A stretch of DNA of 64,000 nucleotides. It comes from Gammaproteobacteria bacterium. Lineage in GTDB: Bacteria > Pseudomonadota > Gammaproteobacteria > Enterobacterales > Psychrobiaceae. Position 1 is the stretch's first letter; the number at the start of each line of letters is the position of its first letter. The stretch is taken from assembly GCA_013214945.1 (NCBI GenBank), contig JABSRT010000016.1:1-64000 (forward strand), written 5' to 3'. The position numbers were made by a program, and so were the translations under genes. The notes beneath the pieces are model-generated. The model saw only the letters and a list, made by a program, of their open reading frames with translations. It had not been told where the DNA came from and made no database searches. Below, piece after piece: positions 48,306 to 57,327 of the stretch.

Positions 48306-49451
48306 ATGACTATTAAGATCAATTCAAAATATCCTGGTGTGAGCGATTTACGCGCTAAAGCAAAAACTCGAGTACCAAAGTTTGCCTTTGACTACCTTGA
48401 AGGTGGCAGCAATGAAGAATATGGTTTAGCGAAAAATACCAATGCAATCAGAGAAGTTGAATTACGCAGTAATCTTTTGTCATCGGTTAGTGAAATCTCG
48501 CTTGAAACAGAGATTATGGGTCATACCTACGCTGCACCTTTTGGCATTGCCCCAATTGGACTGCAGGGTTTAATGTGGCCTAACGCCCCTGAAATTCTAG
48601 CCAAAGCGGCATTAGCGGCCAACATTCCTTATGTGTTAAGTACAGTATCTTCAAGTAGTCTTGAGCGCATCGCCGAGGTTTCACAAGGACAAGCTTGGTA
48701 TCAATTATACAATCCAACCAAAGACGATATTAGGGTCGACCTAATTAAGCGGTTAAAAGCCGCAGGTTATAAAAACCTAATGATCACGGTTGATGTGCCA
48801 ACCTTTGGTTATCGCCATAACGATATTAAAAATGGTTTGTCGATGCCACCACAAATGACCATTAGCAACATCATTCAAATGCTGCAACGCCCACGCTGGT
48901 TGTTAAATACTGCCCTAGCAGGCAAACCTGAAATGGTTACCCTAAAACCCTATATGGACAAAAATATGCCAACCAGTGAATTGGCAAATTTTATGAACAA
49001 CACCGTGATGGGCAAGGTAGATGCTGAAAGCCTTAAGGTTATTCGTGATCTGTGGGACGGTAATTTAATCATTAAAGGCGTGATCAGCGAAGCCGATGTC
49101 GCCAGTTCTATCGCACTGGGTGCTGATGGCGTTGTTGTGTCTAATCACGGCGCAAGACAGCTTGACGTTGGTGAAGCTCCAGTACGCCCTTTACAGCGTA
49201 TTAGTGAACGGTACGGCGATAAAATATCAGTGATGATGGACAGTGGTTTACGATCTAGTCCTGATATTGCCTGTGCAATGGCGAGTGGCGCCCAGTTTAC
49301 TTTCTTAGGGCGTGCCTTTGTTTATGGGGTAGCGGCTTTAGGTGATCAAGGTGGCGATCATACAATTAACATACTCAAAAGACAGCTAACCCAGCTCATG
49401 GGACAACTTCGCTGTGCCAAAGTAAGTGATTTACCACAGCACTTAGTTTAA
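48306..49451 (+). CDS. FMN-dependent alpha-hydroxy-acid dehydrogenase (LldD-like)
   Basis: A 381-residue flavoenzyme of the L-lactate dehydrogenase/glycolate oxidase family. Motifs: FAFDYLEGGSNEEYGL near residue 28, APIGLQG near 80, WYQLYNP near 132, TVDVPTFGYRHND near 162, and GVVVSNHGARQLD near 278 with the catalytic His. The family has SNHGGRQLD, so the second Gly is Ala here. LldD-like L-lactate oxidation is likely but mandelate or other 2-hydroxy acids are possible. Monocistronic by appearance. Confidence 0.88.
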   Translation: MTIKINSKYPGVSDLRAKAKTRVPKFAFDYLEGGSNEEYGLAKNTNAIREVELRSNLLSSVSEISLETEIMGHTYAAPFGIAPIGLQGLMWPNAPEILAKAALAANIPYVLSTVSSSSLERIAEVSQGQAWYQLYNPTKDDIRVDLIKRLKAAGYKNLMITVDVPTFGYRHNDIKNGLSMPPQMTISNIIQMLQRPRWLLNTALAGKPEMVTLKPYMDKNMPTSELANFMNNTVMGKVDAESLKVIRDLWDGNLIIKGVISEADVASSIALGADGVVVSNHGARQLDVGEAPVRPLQRISERYGDKISVMMDSGLRSSPDIACAMASGAQFTFLGRAFVYGVAALGDQGGDHTINILKRQLTQLMGQLRCAKVSDLPQHLV

Positions 49452-49453
49452 TA

Positions 49454-49496
49454 CCAATGGCAACTGGTGCTGCGTTGCAGCGCCAGTTGCCATTGG
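49454..49496. terminator. very strong 20-bp hairpin between convergent genes
   Basis: CCAATGGCAACTGGTGCTGC pairs with its partner arm (one G-U) around GTT; the structure spans nearly the whole 46-bp gap between the two stop codons. There is no T-run on either side, so Rho-independent termination is not textbook. It could be a stability or processing hairpin. Confidence 0.6.
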
Positions 49497-49497
49497 G

Positions 49498-52400
49498 TTA
49501 GTCGAGTGCGTTATTTGAAATGATACTTTCCGGTTTGAACTTAACCACAAATGTTGTGTATTGCCCTAATTCACTGGCACATTCAATTTTACCATTGAGT
49601 CGATTCGTTACAATGTTATAGATAATATTTAAACCCAAACCACTGCCGCCACTTTCACGATTGGTGGTAAAAAATGGATTAAATATTTTGCTGATGTTTC
49701 CTGGTGAAATACCCGCACCATCGTCGTTATAGGTTAATTTTATCGTTTGTTTAATTACTTCTACTCTTATTAATATAATGCCCGTTTCTTGCTTAGGGTA
49801 GCCATGAATAGTCGAATTAATCAAAAAGTTCGACAATATCTGCGATAAGGCGCCGGGGTAACTGGTTATCTCCAGGCTTTCATCACATTCGACTTTTATC
49901 GTCAGATTGGTTTTTTTAGTGAGATGGAAAATACTCAGCCTAATTTCATCGATATAACTTTTAACGTTAAATGAGCGTTGCTCATCCGAGCTTTGATCAA
50001 CCGATATTTGTTTAAAGCTTCGGACCAAATCCGCCGTTTTTTCCAAATTTCGATTAATAATACGAGCCGATTCGAGGCTCGATTTTAAATAGGTTTCAAA
50101 ATCGGACTGCGACATTTTTTTAAGTTGATATTTCTTATCTAATGATTGGGTAATATCAACAAAATTGGTGATCGCGGTTAGCCCAATACCAACTGGCGTA
50201 TTAATTTCATGGGCAATACCGGCGACTAAAGCACCGAGACTGGCCATTTTTTCTGACTCAACCAAATGTTGTTGAGCTTGTTGTAAATTATCAAAAGATT
50301 GCTCTAATTCTTGGTGGGCAAGCTCGACTTCTTTTTTCGCGGTGGATAATTTTTTAAACACCAAAAAAATTAAAGCTAATATGAATAAAAAGCCCGCAAT
50401 CAATTGATACAGCAGTCGATAATCAACCGCGGTTTTCACTTCACGTTTAATCCAGCGGTCATGAATTTCTTGGTGCTGAGCAAGCGGAATAGCGGCAATC
50501 ACTTTATTGATAATACTCAAAAGTATCGGTTCCCCCTGTTTAACTAACATCCGGTGCGAAAAGCCATAATCGAGTAATCCAACAATCCGTAAATCGCTAA
50601 AATCGTTTTCTAATTGATTGGTTGCCACGGCTAAATGCTCGACAAAAGCGTCAACGTTGCCATTGCGAACCATGGTTAGTGCATCGTTGATGCTTTTGGC
50701 CTCGATAATTTGTGCCGTGGGATAGTGTTGTTTAACGTAATAATAAGAGCTATTACCTTTGGGAATAGCGATTCGCATGTCTTTTAGGTCGTCACGGTCA
50801 CTGACGAAAGACGACTGGCCGTCCATGACAATAGCAAAGTTAAAATAGGCGTATTGGTCAGACAACAGGCCCATCGTTTTATATTCATCGAGGTTAGAGA
50901 CACCAGGAATGAAATCGATCTCATTATTTTTAAACGCGGAGACAACTTCTCGCCACTTATCATATTTTTTATATTCAAACTTGATCCCAGTTTTTTCGGC
51001 GACAATATTCATGTAATCGGCGGTCAGGCCACTAAAATGGCCATTTTCAACAATCACTAATGGCGTCCAAGTTACTTCAGAATAGCTTAAAATGGGGGGT
51101 TTACTGAGGTAGATTCTTTCTTTTAAATTAAACTCAATTTTTTGTTCTAAGTAACCAAAACGTTGATAGGTATCATGAATATATTGCTGATTAGGGTGTT
51201 GTTTGAAGATATCAACATCAGGAATTAAATTTGATCTGGTCAGTTGTTTTTTTACTTGATTATCATTGAAAAACACTCGGACAAAGCCAACTTTTTTAGT
51301 GACATTCTCGAGTAAACCAAAGCTGTCAAATTGGGTGTAATAGTTAAACTTATCATTGGAACTTTGGTGGATTAAAACGTCGTCATTATCGTAAACTTCA
51401 ATTTTATTAATGTATGGCAATAAACCCAATTTATGCGTTATTTGCCCGATTGCCTTGTGGTCTTCTTTATAAACAAAAGGGGCGAGCAAGGAGGAAGTAA
51501 GTGACGTAAGTGCTAATTTGGGTGTGACGACTCCGTGTGAATAATCATCGATAATATGTTGGTATTCGCCTGATTGTTTTAAATTGGCTAAACCACTATT
51601 AAAGGTGTTTCTTAATTCACGGTTACGAAAGGCAACCTGAAATTCATTGGTATTATAAGTTAGTAAGTCATCTACTTGAAAGGCGTCGAGCGTGGTGTAA
51701 CCACGTTCGACCGTTAGCCAACGCAAGATGGTTTTGTCGATAATAATGGCATCGACTTCACCAGAAATTAAGGCATTGATTTGTTGCTCTTGATTAGTGA
51801 TTTCTTGATAAAGGCCTTGAGTATTACTGGCCGAAAATACGGTCATATAGTCAGACCCTAAATGTTGAAAGGCGCCAGTAAATGCCATTACCTTTTTATT
51901 TGCTAAGTCATTTAATTTTTCAAATTTAAAGTGACTGCTCGCCAGTGATACCACCACGTTGTTAAATTGGATAAAGTCATCTGAATAAAAATAACCATCT
52001 TGGCGTTTTTTGACTGTCACTACCGCGTCAAGTTGCGGGTCATTTTTTAATGCCTGGCCTAGCATCGCCAAGGGTAAATTTTTGCTCTCGGATATTGTGA
52101 TCGATTGTTCATCAAAAATTCGTTTTAACAGATCAAATTCAATGCCTTTTAAGTGGCTCTTGTTGAGGGTGAAAGGTTCGCGGCCGAGCCCAAGTGCCAG
52201 TCTGATCGATTTTTTATGCTCGCTGCGGCCAATCCAGCGTTCGACCGCTTGGTTTTTGAATTTCTGCGGGATGCTTTTCATCGATTTATTTAAAATTGAT
52301 TGTAATAATGGTTTGTTTTTTTGTGACCAAAAATATAAACCGCGAGCATGAATATCATTTTGTTTTATTAATTTAATATTATTGATAGCAGAGTTTTTTA

Positions 52401-54396
52401 AAATATAAGAGGTGATAACTTCGGCACTAAAGATCGCATCAACCTTGCCATTAAGTAATAATGTAATGGAGGCTGAGACGTCAGCGGCTGGTACGATATG
52501 AATATCAGAATATTTTTCTTTGACAAAAGTGGCTGTCGCATCACCAGCGACTATCGCTAATTTTTTTCCGTGTAAGTCGGTAAATGAATTGATTAATTTA
52601 TTGCTATTTAACGTATAGATAGCTGAATTCACATTTAAAAATGAATCGCCATATAGACCTATTTTGTTGCGAGTATCAACGAAGTAGGTCGCAGGTAATA
52701 AATCGACTTGTTGCTGTTCAAAATCTGTTAATAATTGCGCCCAAGGTTTAATGATTGGCTTAAACGTTAGTCCAGAAATTTTGGTGATTTGCTGTAGGTA
52801 ATCGCCGATAATGCCATAAATCTCCTTGCCGTCGCTAAAAATTATCGGTTGCCATACTTCTGTACCGACATTTACTATGGGGTTCTCTTTAATATATTGT
52901 AATTCGGCCGTAGTGAATAATGAATCGTTAGTCGTTGACTTGTTATGCCATTTTTTTAATAGCTGCTGATGTTGTTGTGGGGTGATTGAATTTATGCCTT
53001 TGGCTAAAATTGCACTGAGTTCTGGGTGTTGTTTCGAGCTCCCAATCGCATATTGTCCAAATTTCGAAAAAAACGAGCCGGCAATTTTTAAATTATACTG
53101 CGCCAAAAGTTGCGGTTTAGACGCACCAAGGAAAGTGACATCTGCCTCGTTTTTAATCATCGCCACAAAAGCTTGTTCTGCGTCTTTTACATAAACCAGT
53201 TTGGCGTCGGGCAGCTGAGTTTTCAATAGCTCAACCATTGCGTATTCTTTAATGACCGCAATGGTTAGGTCTTTAAGATCGTCAAAGTGTTTAACTTGTT
53301 GGTTGTCGGCTTTGGTAATGATTTTATGGGGGTCAAAAAAGTACGGCGGAGAATAGTTTAAACTTATGGCCCGTTGCTTGGTCCAAGACAATGAAAAAAT
53401 GCCACCAACTTGCCCGTCGATTAGGTCATTGAGGCCTTCCTGCCAAAGTTTATAACGTTTGAGTTGAAAGTGGGTACCCAAGTTTTTATTAATTAATGCC
53501 AACAAATCAACATTGTAACCAGCTGGTGTACCATTTGGGCTAATAAATATAAAAGGATACCAATTAAACGAGCTGGCAATTGCGACATTAGGATTGTTTT
53601 TCAACCAGCGGCGTTCGCTTTTACTTAAAGTCGACGTTCTCAGATCTTCATTAACAATCCAGGTGTTTTCAAGTTCAGTGACTTCATTGACAGAAATCAG
53701 TGCCATCCCTATTTTTACCAGCGATTGCAGCGCTAGATCGTCTTTGGCGACGACAGCATGAATTTTTTTGGTTAAGTAAAAGTCGGATATTTTTTCATAT
53801 TGATGATAATTTAAGTTTTTAATCATCTTAAACCAAGTGTGAACCGACTCGTTAATAAACGCATCTATCACCTGATCGTCCATCGCTTTTATGAGTGAAC
53901 TCAACTCTTGAAAGCGTTTTATTTTAATCAGTGGAAAGTGTAATTGAATATAACTGTCGTACGATCCCCCACCCAAGACGCCAATTTTTTTACCTTTTAA
54001 GTCACTAATTTGGTCAATTTTGTCTTGATCGTTTTTTCTTACGTAGATATGGGCCGTTGTTGTATAAAAAGGGGCGAGCAAGTTCACTGAGCCCAGAGAA
54101 GTTTCACGTTTGAATAAACCCGCATGCATCTGAACCTTGTTTTGCCTAAATGCTGCCGTTGATTCTGAAAATGATAGCGGAATGAATTCAATGTTTCGGT
54201 TAACTTTTCTAGCCCATAACCGCCAGTAATCAACCAAAAAACCTTGAGCCTTGCCGCTATCATCGACAAAACTATAAGGCACTAAATTCTTAAACATTGA
54301 AATTTTGATCGTTGGTTCAACGGATGTTGGCGTGTTTTTTTGTGCTGATACCGGGTAGATAAAAAACATCAACGCCATCAAACATATTAATCGCAT
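49498..54396 (-). CDS. giant sensor histidine kinase with five solute-binding modules
   Basis: 1632 residues from the Met at 54396, which has AAGG upstream and starts a signal-like segment ending SAQ; the frame is open 31 codons further. In the longer numbering: SBP_bac_3-type modules at about 58-280, 286-516, 525-756 and 758-985, then a less similar linker at 986-1115, a fifth at 1116-1368, a membrane helix at 1377-1397, a coiled coil, the H-box GIAHEINTP (His1427), and an ATPase domain with GGSGLGLNI. Modules repeat motifs such as LKGKKIG and ENPIVNVG. No receiver and no response regulator gene adjoins it. Confidence 0.9.
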   Translation of the reverse strand: MRLICLMALMFFIYPVSAQKNTPTSVEPTIKISMFKNLVPYSFVDDSGKAQGFLVDYWRLWARKVNRNIEFIPLSFSESTAAFRQNKVQMHAGLFKRETSLGSVNLLAPFYTTTAHIYVRKNDQDKIDQISDLKGKKIGVLGGGSYDSYIQLHFPLIKIKRFQELSSLIKAMDDQVIDAFINESVHTWFKMIKNLNYHQYEKISDFYLTKKIHAVVAKDDLALQSLVKIGMALISVNEVTELENTWIVNEDLRTSTLSKSERRWLKNNPNVAIASSFNWYPFIFISPNGTPAGYNVDLLALINKNLGTHFQLKRYKLWQEGLNDLIDGQVGGIFSLSWTKQRAISLNYSPPYFFDPHKIITKADNQQVKHFDDLKDLTIAVIKEYAMVELLKTQLPDAKLVYVKDAEQAFVAMIKNEADVTFLGASKPQLLAQYNLKIAGSFFSKFGQYAIGSSKQHPELSAILAKGINSITPQQHQQLLKKWHNKSTTNDSLFTTAELQYIKENPIVNVGTEVWQPIIFSDGKEIYGIIGDYLQQITKISGLTFKPIIKPWAQLLTDFEQQQVDLLPATYFVDTRNKIGLYGDSFLNVNSAIYTLNSNKLINSFTDLHGKKLAIVAGDATATFVKEKYSDIHIVPAADVSASITLLLNGKVDAIFSAEVITSYILKNSAINNIKLIKQNDIHARGLYFWSQKNKPLLQSILNKSMKSIPQKFKNQAVERWIGRSEHKKSIRLALGLGREPFTLNKSHLKGIEFDLLKRIFDEQSITISESKNLPLAMLGQALKNDPQLDAVVTVKKRQDGYFYSDDFIQFNNVVVSLASSHFKFEKLNDLANKKVMAFTGAFQHLGSDYMTVFSASNTQGLYQEITNQEQQINALISGEVDAIIIDKTILRWLTVERGYTTLDAFQVDDLLTYNTNEFQVAFRNRELRNTFNSGLANLKQSGEYQHIIDDYSHGVVTPKLALTSLTSSLLAPFVYKEDHKAIGQITHKLGLLPYINKIEVYDNDDVLIHQSSNDKFNYYTQFDSFGLLENVTKKVGFVRVFFNDNQVKKQLTRSNLIPDVDIFKQHPNQQYIHDTYQRFGYLEQKIEFNLKERIYLSKPPILSYSEVTWTPLVIVENGHFSGLTADYMNIVAEKTGIKFEYKKYDKWREVVSAFKNNEIDFIPGVSNLDEYKTMGLLSDQYAYFNFAIVMDGQSSFVSDRDDLKDMRIAIPKGNSSYYYVKQHYPTAQIIEAKSINDALTMVRNGNVDAFVEHLAVATNQLENDFSDLRIVGLLDYGFSHRMLVKQGEPILLSIINKVIAAIPLAQHQEIHDRWIKREVKTAVDYRLLYQLIAGFLFILALIFLVFKKLSTAKKEVELAHQELEQSFDNLQQAQQHLVESEKMASLGALVAGIAHEINTPVGIGLTAITNFVDITQSLDKKYQLKKMSQSDFETYLKSSLESARIINRNLEKTADLVRSFKQISVDQSSDEQRSFNVKSYIDEIRLSIFHLTKKTNLTIKVECDESLEITSYPGALSQILSNFLINSTIHGYPKQETGIILIRVEVIKQTIKLTYNDDGAGISPGNISKIFNPFFTTNRESGGSGLGLNIIYNIVTNRLNGKIECASELGQYTTFVVKFKPESIISNNALD

Positions 54397-54640
54397 CAAT
54401 TTATACCTTTTTTTATTGGTTTTGTTGATAAAGATAAAAAGTTTAGATAATGAAATTGTCGTTAGCTTGATCTTAGGTGCTTTACTCAAATCTACAGTGA
54501 GTATAGAAATATTAGCGTAATTTTTCAGTAAATATAATCTCCAGAAGCGTTTTAATTAAAATCGGCTTTATCAGGAGAAAAATAACAGCGATAAATAACA
54601 GTATTAAATAAGTACTTTACTTTTGACTTAAATCTAAATA

Positions 54641-54660
54641 TAAATGATAATCGTTTTTAT
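54641..54660. promoter_or_regulatory. Fur-box-like site upstream of the NiSOD operon
   Basis: The site includes TGATAATC at its core, with 13 of 19 positions matching the GATAATGATAATCATTATC consensus by my alignment. It lies 17 bases before the first gene of the operon. Iron control of a nickel SOD is plausible but only inferred. Confidence 0.45.
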
Positions 54661-54676
54661 TTCTCGCGTGGTGTAA

Positions 54677-55105
54677 GTGGAAATTTGGCAAACGCTGTTA
54701 ATCAATGGCAATGATAATTTTGATAATAAGCAATGGACGCAGGCTCATGATTGTTATCAGCAAGCGGTCGAGTGCTTAGATGTTTTATGCTCACAAGATA
54801 AGCAAAACTTTAATTTGTTAATGGCCTGGATTAGCGGCTTGCATAATCTGTCTGCTTTATATGAAGCTCAAGGAAAATCGCGCTTAGCGATGAGCTATCT
54901 TATGCAGCCACACCAACGACTCATTGATCGATCACAAGCGCAACAACTTTGCTCTTCGGCGCAATTATTGGTGTTACGCGGATTAAACATTACTTTTTCA
55001 CCCATAGTGGCGTTAAGTAAAAAATACCCCAACTGTGTTAGCTGCCAAGAGGCGCTACCTCAAGCTCAAGCGTTGATGCGACTGACACAGCCAACGATGC
55101 ATTAG
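54677..55105 (+). CDS. hypothetical TPR-like protein in the NiSOD operon
   Basis: A 142-residue cytosolic protein starting with GTG; the ribosome-binding site is poor. Helical with a repeated W/Y and A pattern: NFDNKQWTQAHDCYQQAVE then LLMAWISGLHNLSALYEAQGKSRLAMSYL, like two or three TPR helices. Five Cys, two in a C-x2-C motif (NCVSCQE) near the C-terminus, may bind metal. No family recognised. The next gene starts 44 bases later, and the sodN gene follows. Confidence 0.6.
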   Translation: MEIWQTLLINGNDNFDNKQWTQAHDCYQQAVECLDVLCSQDKQNFNLLMAWISGLHNLSALYEAQGKSRLAMSYLMQPHQRLIDRSQAQQLCSSAQLLVLRGLNITFSPIVALSKKYPNCVSCQEALPQAQALMRLTQPTMH

Positions 55106-55149
55106 TGCATTACTTTAAAATATAGAATGAAAAAGTAAGGAATATTTAG

Positions 55150-55353
55150 ATGAAAAAATTAGTTAACTCTAAGCATGTTATCGCGCTTACTGGCTTGTTG
55201 TTTGCACCGACTTTGTTGGCGCATACTGGGCACGACCATCTCGCGGCTGATTCGGGCTTAGTGCATTTATTATGGCTAGCGCCTGTGTTGTTAGCCGGTG
55301 GCTTGTTAGCTTATCGCTATTTGGGTAAATCAACTGACAACAGCAAAAAATAA
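55150..55353 (+). CDS. small exported His-rich membrane protein
   Basis: A 67-residue protein. The signal-like N-terminus KKLVNSKHVIALTGLLFAP is followed by AHTGHDH (possible metal ligands) and a membrane helix VHLLWLAPVLLAGGLLAYRYLG with a short basic tail. RBS AAGGAA is well placed. It lies 22 bases before sodN, so nickel handling or delivery is a natural guess; no family was recognised. Confidence 0.7.
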   Translation: MKKLVNSKHVIALTGLLFAPTLLAHTGHDHLAADSGLVHLLWLAPVLLAGGLLAYRYLGKSTDNSKK

Positions 55354-55375
55354 GAATTTAAAGAAGGTATTTAGT

Positions 55376-55879
55376 ATGTTCCATAAGTTAGTTTCAAATT
55401 TAGATAAAACATTCAAGTTTTCGACGGTATCGGCTCATTGTGATATTCCTTGTAAGATATACGATCCAAGTGCTGCTCAAATTGCGGTACTAACAATGAT
55501 CCGAATGGTCGATTTATTGGAAGAGTTAAACCAAAAATCATCATTAACAGCCAACGAGCAAGCGCAATTTTCACGTTTAGTCGCGCAAAAAGAAGAGCAT
55601 GGTTTAAAAGCCAAAGCTGAAATCTGTGTTATTTGGGGCGACTACATTAAGCAACCACAGCTTGATCAATTCCCTGAGCTACATACTTTAGTGCACAGCA
55701 TCATGCTGACGGCATCGAAAGCAAAGCAAGAAATAGATAAAGCCGTGACCTTGGATTTATTAGACAAGGTTAATCGCTTTGCTGATATCTTTTGGCAGTC
55801 AAAAGGTGTGGCGACGTTTACTGCGACTTGTCCATACCCTCCGGCACAAACCGTGGTTTACCCGAAACTGGGCGCCTAA
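55376..55879 (+). CDS. sodN: nickel superoxide dismutase
   Basis: A 167-residue precursor of the homohexameric Ni-SOD, which converts superoxide to oxygen and peroxide. A 20-residue leader is followed by the nickel hook HCDIPCKIYDP: after cleavage His21 becomes His1, with Cys22 and Cys26 (mature Cys2 and Cys6) as ligands. The rest is a four-helix bundle with KEEHGLKAKAEICVIWGDYIK and a conserved VATFTATCPYPP C-terminus. Length fits the family. sodX, the leader peptidase, starts one base after the stop. Confidence 0.96.
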   Translation: MFHKLVSNLDKTFKFSTVSAHCDIPCKIYDPSAAQIAVLTMIRMVDLLEELNQKSSLTANEQAQFSRLVAQKEEHGLKAKAEICVIWGDYIKQPQLDQFPELHTLVHSIMLTASKAKQEIDKAVTLDLLDKVNRFADIFWQSKGVATFTATCPYPPAQTVVYPKLGA

Positions 55880-55880
55880 T

Positions 55881-56186
55881 GTGTTCGGCTTGCACTTTAG
55901 CAAGGTTATTGGCCGTAGTATGTCACCGCAAATACCGCAAGACAGCTATGTGTTAGTGATGCCTTGGTTAAAAATATTAGCGCTTAAACGCGGTAATATT
56001 ATTAAGGTCAAGCACCCCCAATATGGTGAAATAATAAAATCTGTCGCGGCCATTGATAACGATGGCTGCATTTGGTTGCAGGGCTTGGATCCTAGCAGTG
56101 TCACTATGGCACAAATGGGGCCGATTTCAGCATCCCAAGTGTTAGGTAAAGTGATAAAGGTTATCGCGCCTAATTCGCGACCTTAA
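55881..56186 (+). CDS. sodX: NiSOD leader peptidase SodX (S26 family)
   Basis: A 101-residue peptidase that would trim the SodN leader so the new N-terminal His can bind nickel. The catalytic Ser13 is in the GRSMSP motif and Lys53 in IIKSV; no membrane helix precedes them, as in SodX rather than LepB. The GTG at 55881 is chosen: it is one base after the sodN stop and the longer open frame runs back inside sodN. The operon ends at a strong hairpin downstream. Confidence 0.9.
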   Translation: MFGLHFSKVIGRSMSPQIPQDSYVLVMPWLKILALKRGNIIKVKHPQYGEIIKSVAAIDNDGCIWLQGLDPSSVTMAQMGPISASQVLGKVIKVIAPNSRP

Positions 56187-56270
56187 ACCATCATATTTTT
56201 GTTATAGCTAGTCTTGTTAAGGCTATTCAACGCCATATATCATCGACTAAATTAGCAGTTTAAAATTAAA

Positions 56271-56306
56271 AAAGGGCCATCGAAATCTTATTTCGATGGC
56301 CCTTTT
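56271..56306. terminator. bidirectional terminator
   Basis: A perfect 15-bp stem, AAAGGGCCATCGAAA with its complement, around TCTTA, followed by T-rich sequence. It separates sodX from the ABC transporter locus on the other strand. Confidence 0.9.
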
Positions 56307-56358
56307 GTTTATGGCAATAGGTTAATGTTGTTGGCCATTAATCGTAATGGCTTAATTA

Positions 56359-57327
56359 TTAGTGCTTAACTAGGTTACTTAGCCAGTTATTAGACAGCGA
56401 GGCAAACACCACAATGCCACCGAGTAGCAACATAAACCACTGCGGTTGAATGCCCATGACAACCAGGTAACTTTGAATGCTCGACAAAATGAAAGCCCCG
56501 CATAACGTCCCAATAATTGAACTACGGCCTCCTGCCAACAAACAGCCGCCTAACACGGTCGCAGCTATGGCTTCGAGTTCCATCAGGCGACCAAAACTGC
56601 CATCGGCAAAACCGATATGATTAGCTTCTAAAATACCCGCAAAACCAGCCAACATCGAACAGATAACAAAAGCCTTAATCTTTAATCCTTTGGTTCTGAT
56701 CCCACGAGAGTGCGCGGTGTCTTGGTGACCACCAGTCGCCAACAGACGATTACCGAACGGGGTATAAAATAAGGTGATATGCAATATTATCAAGATGGCC
56801 AATACCCACCAAACAGCGGTATTTAGGCCCATAAAGTGACCTCCACCAAAGATATGAAACAGCGTTTCGTCACGAATTTCACGGTTGGCAGCAAAGGTAT
56901 TATTATCGGTCAGTGCATAGGCTATGCCTCTGAAGATAAATAATAAACCAAGGGTAGCGATAAGCGATGGAATGTGGAAACGATTAACCAATTGGCCATT
57001 AATAAAACCAATTGTCATCGCGGCCAGTAGCGCTAGCGGAATAGCAAAACCAACCCCAATACTATCAGCCAGCCCCAGGTAGACCAATGCGCTGAAACCA
57101 AATACTGAACCGACCGAAATATCTATTTCACCGATGGTGACGACAAAGGCTTGACCAAAGGCCATGATCGATAAGATGGCGGTAACTTGCAAAATCGACT
57201 GAATATTGCCTAGGTTTAACCACACACCACCGGAACTAATCGCAAAAAAAGCCGCCATTAGTACTGCGATTATCAATGAGCCAGATTCTGGCTTACTGCG
57301 AAAGAAATGAATTGCTTGGCTATTCAT
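56359..57327 (-). CDS. sugar/inositol ABC transporter permease 2
   Basis: A 322-residue inner-membrane permease of the RbsC/BPD_transp_2 family with about eight to ten helices. The EAA-like cytosolic loop is in DTAHSRGIRTKGLKIKAFV (with the AHSRGIR signature), and LMELEAIAATVLGGCLLAGGR is typical. It overlaps the ATPase gene by one base (TAATG). A second, distinct permease lies upstream of the ATPase gene, so a heterodimeric channel is probable. Confidence 0.9.
   Translation of the reverse strand: MNSQAIHFFRSKPESGSLIIAVLMAAFFAISSGGVWLNLGNIQSILQVTAILSIMAFGQAFVVTIGEIDISVGSVFGFSALVYLGLADSIGVGFAIPLALLAAMTIGFINGQLVNRFHIPSLIATLGLLFIFRGIAYALTDNNTFAANREIRDETLFHIFGGGHFMGLNTAVWWVLAILIILHITLFYTPFGNRLLATGGHQDTAHSRGIRTKGLKIKAFVICSMLAGFAGILEANHIGFADGSFGRLMELEAIAATVLGGCLLAGGRSSIIGTLCGAFILSSIQSYLVVMGIQPQWFMLLLGGIVVFASLSNNWLSNLVKH

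Noticed and set aside
55779-55880. Longer start for SodX inside sodN
   Set aside because: The extra residues are shadow translation of sodN; GTG at 55881, one base after the sodN stop, gives the family length.
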